DNA of 64,000 nucleotides from Massospora cicadina (lineage: Eukaryota > Entomophthoromycota > Entomophthoromycetes > Entomophthorales > Entomophthoraceae): NCBI GenBank assembly GCA_022478985.1, contig JAKSZP010009554.1, forward strand, positions 1-64,000. The letters run 5' to 3'. The notes under the pieces are model-generated. The model did not search any database, had not been told where the DNA came from, and worked only from the letters and a program-made list of their open reading frames with translations. Position 1 is the first letter of the stretch, and each line of letters opens with the position of its first letter. Shown in pieces: positions 55,001-64,000 of this stretch. A program made the position numbers and the translations under genes.

Positions 55001-57826
55001 ATTTGACTTTACAATTAGAGAAAGGTTAATTAAGGAGGCATGTTCATTTTTTGGGCTCCTTTAATTTGACCTAGAGTTTAATATATACGGTATCTGATAT
55101 CCTAATAGTAAAAGGTATTTTTTCCTCATGGTTGATAATTCAGTTGAACATCCGCATCAATTGGATTCCAATAAGCAACATTTAATTATCGTTTTCTAGC
55201 GTGATATTGGGGCCAGTAATGTAAAGTTTTTTGAATTGGAGAGGTAAGGCAGAATACGCTCCAATTTCCTTAGTCAACTGATTACCCGTCGCCTCATATT
55301 CCATCTTTATGGATCAAGTCAGGAGAAATTTTGATTTTATGGTTAAGTTGGGAGAATATAATGTTAACTGGTTAACTGGTATCAATTTTAGACAGAACTA
55401 TAACCTTATGAACGACTAACTCTATTAAACCACCTAAGAGCCAAATTCAAGAATAAATGACTAATAAACTTTCATTATATTTGCAGAAAAGCAGGCGGAG
55501 TCTTTTTCTGCGGTTAAACTTGAGGCTTTTTAATGTGTTTAAAGGTTTTATCTGCTAACGCTTGGCTTTCCATAGAGGAACTGACCGCCAGATATTATTT
55601 GGGTAATTAGCCAATGTAAAACTACAAAAGCTAAAGATCTTTATTTTTTTAATAGAAAGATGTACTTTGATTTCTGCAGGTGCAGCCAACACAAAACGTC
55701 CCAATGTTCTGCGCATAGAACTAGAGCTAGAACAAGGAGATTTATGCACTTGAATGTTGTTAGCATAGGGAGACTCATAACCTATACTGACTGATATTTT
55801 CCGCTTTACATTGATGAGTATGACAAAGCTTTTATAGTGTGGATGGCTTCCTTGCAGAAAGCCAGAATAATCTAGGTGTAGACGAATTGGAGGGTGTATC
55901 CACTAACACTTGAGGCCATATCTTATTATTTATAAAACTAGGTGGCCCAGTGGGTTTAAATAGTTCATCAGGAATCTCCAAGATGGGTTCTTTAATATGG
56001 GGGTGATGCGATAAGTTAGATTTCACCGCTTAAGATAGAGTAGAATATTAGCATGTTTTTATATGCCAGAAATGGGATGGTGATAGCATTATCTAGTGTA
56101 AGACGATTACCTGAGACCAACGTTTTAGCCTCAAGATAAAATTGATGGGTGAACTTATTGATGGTTTCTCCCCAATTAAGGCTTATTATCATAAGAGTTT
56201 GTTTTTGGTTGGATAAGGTTAAGTTGCTCCAAATTCTTAAAGCAAAGCAGTTCTGGCTTCATTCCAAGTATGGCAATGCATCAGATGAGGCACCATAATG
56301 TCTTGAGCTACGCGTCTAAGACAGTTTGTCAGGTGTTTGAGCCATTAGTTGCCAAAGTCTTCTTCCACAGCACTTTAACAATATAGGAAATAGAAGGTGC
56401 TCCCTTCTCCTGGGACGTACTTCTCTTTGAACAAAGGCTTAACGAGCTATTTTTTTGGTGGGGGTCAGAGGCCAAATGACATGTACTGACAATGTGGCAC
56501 TCCTTCACCAAAGAGGAAAAGGCATCTCAGGAATATTCGTGAGAATGAAGAGCATCCACTTGACTTCTTAGGTTATTAATATCTTTAATTACTAAATCTA
56601 CCTGATCATGGGCGGCACAAAGAGCCAATTTTGTAGCAATGGGTTAATTTAACTGTCATTTTTCATATTTTTAAAATTGTAATCGCATCTCAAAATTCAT
56701 TTTGTTGTTGCTCAGTGGCGAGTATTCTTTGCTCCAATTCGCATACCACAGTGGGTAAAGTTGCCAAGATCGAAGTTATTTATGATGAGCGTTTACTAAA
56801 CTTCAGGCAAAAGAGGCACTCCATCCCAAGTAAGTTGTGCTCCTTGAGCTACACGTCCTAGTTGAACAGTGAGTTTTTGAATTTGTTGATTAATGCCTGG
56901 AAGCGTTTGTTGGAAATTACTGGGTCAGCACTAGGGTCAGGGGGTTCTGGTGGCCCAGGGTGTCCAGGGGATCCACATCCACCAGTTTGACCGTCATGAC
57001 CTGGGGCTCCGCGCTCATCAGGCATTCTAAGTGGTCCTGAAGAACGGAGATTATACTGGGTATCACGTACCTCATAAATCAAATTTTCAGAAAACAGAGA
57101 CGTTCATGCACGGAGGTCCTATAGATATAAACTTGGGTTTGTAACTTAAGGGTATAATCTCCAATATTATTATGAATGATGACCTCTAATTGACTAAAAT
57201 GATTGGACAATTCCAAAAAATCTCTTAATTCCCTCATCCAGATGGGTTAACACAACTTGCATCTCGTTGATAAGTTGCCAATTTTCTAATATGAAGCTTT
57301 AGTTTTCACTGCCAATGAGAGAGATAGATTGATAGAATGGGAATAGTTTCCAAAGTAACATCCCCAATAACTGTAGATGTCAGAGTAGTTCCTGATTATG
57401 GAATCCATATACTTGAAGTAGATGGTACAAGGTGGGATGTACTAATTGATGCAGATGGCACTCCAAACGTCTAGTTCCAACCTGTTTCCCATCAATCGAG
57501 AAACTATCAGAAAAACTCACATAGGTGCCAGTACTGAATGAGCTTTTCTTCTATTAGATTGGCCTCCAGGGATGAAGGCCCTGAAAAGAGGAGATGGAGA
57601 GCTTCAGCGAAGTCTGAATGTTGTCATTAATATTGCTCCGCTTAAGGAGCGGGGAGGTCCACCTATAATGACATGGGAAATAAAGGGTTACATGTCACTT
57701 TCTTTCTTCTAACGGATATTGATCTCCCAGTTGCTGAGATGAGCGGTGCCAAGATCTGAGGAGGTATCCAAAGCCAAATTGTTATTGTCCATTGTTATAA
57801 TATTTTCACCGTGAGCTTAGAGTTTA
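55000..57826 (-). pseudogene. Gypsy-F gag and protease region, with collagen-like stretch
   Basis: Several short frames. The most distinctive (57082-56858) contains 'ERGAPGHDGQTGGCGSPGHP' then 'GPPEPPDPS', a run of G-x-y triplets like collagen. A gag helical region is suggested at about 56120-56330 on the basis of position and a conserved 'LTLDNAIT'-like motif (near 56095-56110) that mirrors 'LTLDDAVAT' of Gypsy-2. The protease motif is not clearly legible. Confidence 0.55.
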
Positions 57827-57847
57827 CCTGGCAGGGAGCACCAGTTT

Positions 57848-58406
57848 TGTCAGGATGGTGGGGTGTTAAACTACTTTTCTCTTTATTTTAAATACCAGGA
57901 GACCCAAAGTACTGGGTGATGGATTAAAAGTTTTACTTTTTTAAAAAAAGTCTTCAATATGAATAAAGTTCCTTGAGTGTTAAAATTTAAAGATGTTTTT
58001 CGTCCCTAAATGAATATAGGTAAACAGATAATAAATGGAAAAAAGAGAGTAAACTTTTTTCTTTAGAACAGGATTATATAGGAATTTCAGAGAGTTACTC
58101 TCAGGATAGCAGGCTCAAGCATTTATGAAACAAAATCTATACTAATTAGCTATGGTAGATTCTGTGACAATCTAATCACTTCTGTTAAACAGGATTCAAT
58201 GGCCACATAGAATGGGTTTGAACCCTGATATTTGAGGGTTTTCGTTAAGTAACATTCATTCACTCAATTTGGGGATGAACCCCAATATCAAAAGGCCTTG
58301 ACTTTAGTTGAGATTATTCCCAACAATAGTTTTAGCTATATCTATGGGTTGGGTTCGTTTTTTTTGTCAGATAAATACTTTTTAAATTTGGGTGAGAATT
58401 CTTACA
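57848..58406 (-). repeat. Gypsy-F 5' LTR (right)
   Basis: It starts TGTCAGGATGGTGGGG beside the PBS and ends GAATTCTTACA. It is collinear with the left LTR. Confidence 0.85.
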
Positions 58407-59397
58407 GTTAGCACCATGCTTGCAGATCTCACTGCAATAGTTTAACATTTTTGTTTGATGCAGGGGATAGATGGTTCCATTTCAACTTGCAACCTTATAA
58501 TGTTTAGTTAGTTTTGAAGTTCAAAAGGGCATGTTGGTTTTATATTTGGTTAAAATTTTAAAATTTAGATTAAATTGTTAAGACAATTTGAATTTTTACT
58601 ATCTAGAGGGTCATCCTGAATGAGACTTAAATTGGCGATCTGATGGCAACTTTTCAAGCCATTTTAATTGGTTGTGATATATAAATTGGTTTTGTTCTTT
58701 GGCGTCAAAGGAAAAACCTAGATAGTTAGTAAAAGAAAATAAAGAGCGTTGAATAAAATAAATTGGCAAAGTGATTTGATTCAGTTTTGATAGTACAAGC
58801 AGCCATCAAAACAACCAAGGGTCTCATTTTAGGAAAATGATTTGGTTGCGGAAGCCTTCAGAATCATCAGCACTTGGTTTGGGAGGCTTTAATTCAGCTT
58901 AAAAATTGAATTTATGCTTTATGGTAAGTGATTCTTTAACTTTTCGTGGCATGACTTTTGCATTACTTGAAATGAAATTGTCCAATTCTAGGTAAATTTC
59001 AAGTTTCTTGTATTAATAATTAAATTTTATGCTCATGTGCTAACAATTTTAATTTCCTTTGTACTTTGTCCTATAGCTCTCAGTTTTATATCATCAACAA
59101 AATATTGGAATGATTCAGTTGAAAGGGTCTTCAAATCTTCTAAGTAAGTATATTCTTCAGAAAATTAAATCTCGTTTCTACTCAGAACTTAGTTTATTTT
59201 CTATATAATATCATTGAAAATATGGAAAGGTTCATTTCACATTTGAATGAACCTTTTTTTATTTGATCTATAGCATAGAAAATGTGTTTATCCGCTATTT
59301 TAATATTGGTATCAAGTTTCTTTTGTAAAAATCTCTATAGCTTTATTAACAAAATTATTGATAAGCCAAAACTGCTCATCTTTATAGAGGAGCAAAT
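58407..59397. other. Non-coding stretch between elements
   Basis: It is AT-rich, and no open frame has recognisable homology. It contains one strong small hairpin (59226-59256), described separately. It is probably old repeat sequence. Confidence 0.35.
59226..59260 (+). repeat. 11-bp perfect hairpin followed by T run
   Basis: AAAGGTTCATT (59226-59236) pairs perfectly with AATGAACCTTT (59246-59256) around a 9-nt loop, and T continues to 59260. It has the shape of a transcription terminator or RNA 3'-end hairpin. In this eukaryotic context it may be coincidental or a small foldback. Confidence 0.6.
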
Positions 59398-59789
59398 ACT
59401 CCCCAATTATCCTCAAACCTGCCAACGCATCTAGTTGTTCACTTGGCTGCCTGCTCTCATCACTTTCGCTGAGCATCAACTTGCTCAATACGTTGAAGCA
59501 ATGGACACCGCTGGCCTCATAAATAAAGAAAACCCACAACTATACCTCCTTATGCCATACGTCGCTGATGCTCCTTCCCATGTTGTCCACCATGGTCCGC
59601 CAGATAAAGTGGGTGCCAGACAAAAGCTTCCCTAAAGCTTCCTCACCATCTGATATGGCTTCCTAGGATAATAACTTAGGGGCTATATTAAAAATTTTTC
59701 ATCTACAATATTTCCTTTGTTTGGCTCATTCACAAATAAAGATGCGTGGTGGCTCCCCCTTTTGGGTCAGGCACCACTGGTGCTAAAAA
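59398..59789 (+). mobile_element. 5'-truncated family B retroposon fragment
   Basis: It matches the 3' ~400 bp of copy 2 (32600-32993), including 'LITFAEHQLAQYVEAMDTAG' and the end AATAAAGATGCGTGGTGGCT...GGCACCACTGGTGCTAAAAA. Being 5'-truncated with an intact 3' end is typical of target-primed reverse transcription. Confidence 0.8.
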
Positions 59790-60039
59790 TATAGTGGTTA
59801 AAATACTTATATTGTCTAAAGAAACTCTTCTTTCCTCTAGTAATCCTGATAGTAATTATGCTGTTCTAGCATTTTGCCTTGAAGCCAACTATGTACTGGT
59901 TTCCCTGGTGAGTAATAACATTTTGTAAAGAGCCTCCATCTTGGCCTACTTTGATTGGTGTAGTGGGGCTTTTATTCTTTTCTGGTGCATCTTGTAAAGC
60001 AGGCCTCAGATGTTTAGATCCCCTGTAGTGAGCACCAGG
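59790..60039 (-). other. Remnant next to LTR-C, with PBS
   Basis: It contains the minus-strand PBS CTGGTGCTCACTACAGGGG at 60020-60038 just left of LTR-C. It is the start of an internal region, now truncated by the retroposon fragment. No protein is recognised. Confidence 0.5.
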
Positions 60040-60475
60040 TGTAGGGCTTCCATTTTTTTTGGCTTGATGGTGCTATGCCCAAGAAGCCCAACAGTTGATA
60101 CATGTTTTTAATCTAAAACTTTCATAAGTATTCTATTTATTTTAAAAGTGGACAAGTTATTGCTTAGGTTCCAAAAGATAGATATTCATATTAAAGTAAG
60201 AAGCGTAATGGACTTATTGAAGTCAATTTACCAAACATAGATTTAGATAAAAAAGCGTCACTTTAGTATAGGATAATTTGGGGTAGCTTATATGTGATAG
60301 AAATATTATAGTCTACATAAGGCAAGGAAACAATAAAATTATTATGTGAAAGCTAACATAATGGGAAGATCTTTAAGGGTAGCTCGTCTAGATTTACATA
60401 TGCCTTTGTGCCATAACTTTATAGGATGCAGTTTCACTTTTAATGACCTATTTGGATAAGACTTGAAACCATCTA
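60040..60475 (-). repeat. LTR-C remnant (5' LTR of a truncated element)
   Basis: It matches the outer segments of 41977-44318 and is preceded by a PBS, so it is a 5' LTR on the minus strand. Its right end is cut by the start of the Gypsy-3 LTR at 60476. Confidence 0.7.
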
Positions 60476-60733
60476 TGTTGGATTTTAGGCTTTTTTGGTG
60501 TGCTCACTGGTGCATTTTACACATAAATTCCAACAAATATTTTTCAGGGTAAGTACAATTCTCTACTGCTGGAATGAATAATTAGGAGTGGGTATTCAAC
60601 CACTTATAGTAAACTAAAAATAATACAATAAATAAAAGTCTTTTATTTGATATGTTCTTTTTATTAGCAATCATGGGGGTAAGAAAAGGGAACCCTCTTA
60701 ATATGTTGATAGTAATTAAAATGTAGAGGCTTA

Positions 60734-62642
60734 GGACTTTTCTTTCCACTTGATCTCACTTTAAAGCGATTTTATAAAAAAGTTTAAATTATCTACAGCC
60801 ATTTGATTACGTCTGTTTTCCAATTCATGTCCTCAGATCCACCGCCTGCTGCTCCAGTGTGGGGCAGCGGTGATCCACCTCCCAGAATTTTCCGCCCATT
60901 AGGGAGATGCATTCAGATTGGCTTGAATAGTCTGCCAAAATCTATGGGCCATTTTGTCCCTCCACAGGACTTAGCGCTTCACCTTGTGCACATCACCTGA
61001 CTCGCCCCCATCCTTTTGCCCTCCCTAGATCCACTATTTGATTTTGCCTCCTTGTTGACTATGGGCGTTTATTCCCATATGCTGACAAAAATAATTGAAC
61101 TGACCACCACTACCTTTGTGCCGGCTGGCTTTATTAATTTCCGCCCTTTTAAGGGCTATTTTGACATAGATTTTCAAACAGAGAAGGACGCTGCAGCAGC
61201 GGCGTTGACCCCTCTAATATGTAAAAATACCCCCGTCCCCACTAACCAAACTCATCTCTTGATGACACCACACTGGTAATGTCATTTGACAATATCCCTT
61301 CACATCTTTCGCCCAAAATTTTGTATGATGAGTTGCTGTCAGGGCTTCAAGATTATGGCACTCAGCCCAACCTAGTATTCACTGTTCCTTCTAGTGCAGA
61401 GTGCCTTGCTGCCCCTCGAGCCATTGCCACCATAATCCCAAATCATTCTGCCATTGCCCATCAAATCCCCTCACGTGCTCACATTGCTGCAGCACTTTAG
61501 CATTTCTTTCAAGCTCATTACAATAATGGTTAACAAATTTGTTCCCTCCGTTTGAGCTTGACCACTATAAAAGGTCCTTCCCCCATGCCAAATCACCTAT
61601 TACTATTTCTGAACCCTTTTCAGCGGAATCTGAATGGGGCGTTTTGTTGCCCCATCTCATCCAACATTCTCACTCAATGGGCCAACGTTGGAAAGCACCC
61701 ACCAAAACATCCAGCCACACTCACCACCTAAGGCTCAACTCGACCAATCAGAGCCAAGCTTGGACCACCATTCATACCCAAACACCCACCCATTTGCATA
61801 CTACCACCCACCAAAATCCTGCTTCCAATATTCTTGTAAATAAAAATTATTGGGATCTATTGGATGAGGTCAATGAAAGTTAAAATTGTCACAAATGAGG
61901 ATGATGAATCCAGTGAAAAAGGACAAGATGAATATGGATGGACTGATTTTATAATTCTGATTTTGATAAAACCCTCTCCCCCATACGCTATTCTCCTAAA
62001 CCCAATGTCATTCCCTTCCAAAGTGACCACCAGCTTGCATTAGCAGCGGTGGCCTCACCCCATAGCCACCACCTCTGCAAAGCAGTGGCTCAATTAGTTA
62101 ATAAATTTAATGAAGGGCTAAGAAGAATCTATTCCCTCCCTGATTTCCCCAAAGTAGCATAGGAGGAAATCACTAAATTTTAAAGCTGCCAATGAAACTG
62201 TCATACATGTTGCTGAACAGAAGCATTTAACACAACTGCTAAAATTAATTGGAAAAATATAGCCATTTTGGCCCATCTCCTGGATGCCCATCTTCAAGCT
62301 GAACATCATACTGCAGAGTTAATTGAGGCTGTCATCCAGGTGGATTTGAGGTACGTAACCATTATATCACACTCCTCCAAACCCACCACGATGATGCCCC
62401 AACACCCCCAATCTCAGCTTTTGTACACTTCTACAAACAATATGCATCTGACACATAGCCTGCACCTGATGAAGAGCTACCTGAACTTCACTCCACATCT
62501 GCCATGGTGCATTAGCAGCACTCCGCTCCCTACCTAGTTAGAGGTTTTATTTTATTTTGTCTTGTCACCTGTTTGTTTTGGGCTTTAATGCTTTGAATCG
62601 GTAATGTACATCCCCTAGTTGGCGTGCCTTGAATAAATTTAT
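60734..62642 (+). mobile_element. 1.9-kb ORF1-only retroposon, family A copy 4, ~16-bp TSD
   Basis: It is flanked by AAAATGTAGAGGCTTA (60718-60733) and AAAATGTTGAGGCTCA (62643-62658), 14 of 16 identical, and sits inside the Gypsy-3 LTR. At 1909 bp it is nearly the same length as copy 1 and ends CATCCCCTAGTTGGCGTGCC...AATAAATTTAT. The complete 5' to 3' correspondence of two copies with independent TSDs shows that the 1.9-kb unit is the full element and not a truncated LINE. Confidence 0.85.
60830..62537 (+). pseudogene. Family A ORF1-like protein, second copy
   Basis: The order of blocks is the same as in copy 1: 'PPPAAPVWGSGDPPPRIFRP' (60839-60898), 'HFVPPQDLALHLVH', 'AGFINFRPFKGYFDIDF' (61124-61175), 'IPSHLSPKILYDELLSGL', then the knuckle zone near 61540-61580. 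The C-terminal part ends at a TAG at 62534-62536 after '...WCISSTPLPT'. Frames change near 61000, 61275, 61500 and 61540 and beyond, so it is not translatable as one protein. The stop in this copy shows where copy 1 lost its own. Confidence 0.65.
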
Positions 62643-63135
62643 AAAATGTTGAGGCTCAAAGTTAGAATTGCTTAGTAAATTCTGAAATAGAAAAATTGGA
62701 ATTTGACCTATTGGAGCTCAGGAGACTCACTTTGCTTTGATGGGACAGCTGATGGAAGGCAGGTAGGATAAATTCTTGTGGTGAGGTTTTGATATATTTT
62801 ACCTAATCAGTGAGTGGGAAAATTTTTTGCACCTTGCTGGACCCTCTCTGACCCTATAAAAGGGGCTGGTATTTGCTGTGTAGGTTGTACTACATTAAAA
62901 GTGGCCTGAGGAGGAGCCTCCGATGGACTCCTGTAATTTTGCCACATAGTTAGCGCAATTTGACTACCTGAACTTGTGGTATTTGGACGAATATTATTGA
63001 TAGATTTATTGCCCCAAAACAAAGGGTTCCACCAAGGATCAGTCAGGATCTTTTGGACAATTTCATCCTTATTTTCATCCATATTTCGAGCCAATGCACT
63101 ATTATTACATAATTGGATTTGTAATTTGTCTGACA

Positions 63136-64000
63136 TTACCCCCTTCATGAGCGTTAGGGGAAGAGTAAAGGCACAAGAATCAGCTATGGACACAGTTCAC
63201 AGTAACTCCGTAGCCAGGGATTTGAAAGCGTACTCATCCCCTCAATTATAAGTGATTATAACGGGAACTTCTCCAATGGAACCAAGCTTCTCACTTCTTG
63301 GAGTGATTCAGTTGTGATAATACATTACCAAGTCGGATACTTGGAAGGAAGGAAGAGGGGCCTGGAGCTCATTCATGGCTTGGCCCTCTTTGTTGACTGT
63401 CTTTGCTAAATAAGTCATGGCCTCTGATTGTAATTGGATGATGTGTTGGGCCAACTTTTTCATGGCTTGCTCAGGGTCAGTCCTGTCAGGGAAAATATCC
63501 TTGGCTAATAATGCTGGAACCCCAGGTTCTCGCCCATATAACACATGGAAAGGGGACATCTTGAGGATTCAATGATAGCTAATATGGTAAGCCATGAGGG
63601 CACTGGGTAAGTAAAGACTCAGTGGAGAGGGTCTGAAGTGGCCATTTGTGGAGTATTGAGACCAGGGTTCCATTAACTCTTTCTACAGCACCATTTGTGG
63701 TTGGGTTATAGGAGCCAAGAAGAGTCATTGAGCTCCCATGGAGGTGGCGAGGAGCTTAACCACTTGTGAGTTCAAAATTTTATATTGTCACATAGGAGGG
63801 ACTTGGTCACCCATTCCAGGTAAAGATGTACTGGTGTAAGAATGTGGCCATGGATTTAGCAATCTGAGAGGGGAGAGCAACAGCTTCAACCATTGGTGAA
63901 ATGATCAATACCAACAAGATATAGCAATAGCCACCTGTAGTCTGAGGGAGAGGACCTACCACATCCAAACTTATGATGTGGAAGGGTTGTTGGGGCGTCA
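63136..64000 (-). pseudogene. Gypsy-3 integrase, partial at window edge
   Basis: Same family as Gypsy-2. Integrase C-terminal 'MSPFHVLYGREPGVPALLAK' runs from 63559, with 'FQVSDLVMYYHN' to 63308. The core block is 'NPTTNGAVERVNGTLVSIL' (about 63705-63650), where the catalytic Glu is present, unlike in Gypsy-2. The rest of pol and gag lies beyond base 64000. Confidence 0.85.

Larger units (their letters stand above)
51415..58406 (-). mobile_element. Gypsy-F: Ty3/gypsy LTR retrotransposon with both LTRs
   Basis: LTRs of ~558 bp (51415-51972 and 57848-58406) are in direct orientation. A minus-strand PBS TGGTGCTCCCTGCCAGG lies at 57827-57843, inside the right LTR. A purine tract (AGAGGGGT on the minus strand, 51974-51983) lies beside the left LTR. 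Candidate duplications GTTAT (51410-51414) and GTTAG (58407-58411) agree at four of five positions. It is a separate family from Gypsy-1 and Gypsy-2: its LTRs match neither, and its PBS differs from theirs. Coding is badly broken. Confidence 0.85.
60476..63135 (-). repeat. Gypsy-3 3' LTR, split by a retroposon
   Basis: 60476-60733 and 62643-63135 align with the first ~260 and last ~490 bp of the Gypsy-2 LTR. Shared blocks are TGCTCACTGGTGC, CCTATTGGAGCTCAGGA, ATAAAAGGGGCTGGT (62857) and ACTCC...GCCACATAGTT. It ends GTCTGACA followed by TTACCCCC (purine tract on the minus strand). The gap is the family-A retroposon. Confidence 0.8.

Overview
This window comes from a eukaryotic nuclear genome, most probably a fungus with a large, AT-rich, repeat-filled genome. 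The only host gene I can recognise, RPB3 (RNA polymerase II subunit 3, 11448-12907, + strand), is split by eight GT-AG introns, seven of them only 32-40 nt long. Its protein has fungal-type RPB3 motifs. I cannot name the genus or phylum. Almost everything else is transposable-element sequence, much of it decayed and nested.

Layout. 0-10.2 kb: a broken LINE 3' part (about 0.69-2.84 kb), a tRNA-derived SINE (2.84-3.12 kb), a 115-bp-armed inverted repeat (3.16-3.53 kb), two arrays of a ~70-bp minisatellite, Helitron ends and internal repeats (5.27-6.46 kb), a 5'-truncated LINE with an 11-bp target-site duplication (6466-8980), and a short Helitron (9051-10148) that keeps the last piece of its PIF1-type helicase. 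10.2-14.7 kb: the RPB3 island. 14.7-34.3 kb: nested Ty3/gypsy elements. A chromodomain-bearing gypsy on the minus strand (17.6-20.33 and 30.08-31.06 kb) has its reverse transcriptase split by a plus-strand gypsy (Gypsy-1, 20333-30080), which is itself split in gag by a 1.9-kb retroposon with a perfect 18-bp target duplication. 34.3-41.8 kb: Gypsy-2, minus strand, with 759/756-bp LTRs and a perfect AGAGC duplication. 42-50.6 kb: a decayed minus-strand gypsy (Gypsy-C) whose 3' LTR is split by another retroposon. 50.6-51.4 kb: a 102-nt poly-T run and GT repeats. 51.4-58.4 kb: Gypsy-F, minus strand, with both LTRs. 59.4-64 kb: a retroposon fragment, an LTR-C remnant, and a second Gypsy-2-family copy (Gypsy-3) whose 3' LTR is split by a retroposon and whose body runs off the window.

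The most interesting system is the set of ~1.9-kb retroposons, five copies or fragments in two related families. They encode one ORF1/Gag-like protein (RNA-binding-like domains plus, in family A, a CCHC knuckle and a conserved C-terminal domain). They have no reverse transcriptase, yet are flanked by 15-18-bp target duplications, and all lie on the plus strand. They look like ORF1-only 'half-LINEs' mobilised in trans. The SINE at 2.84 kb ends in the same ~40-nt tail as family A, which suggests that SINE, half-LINE and an unseen autonomous LINE share one retrotransposition machinery.

Many coding regions, including RPB3 exon 4, carry single-base frameshifts. Some of these may be assembly indels rather than biology, so statements about broken genes carry that caveat.
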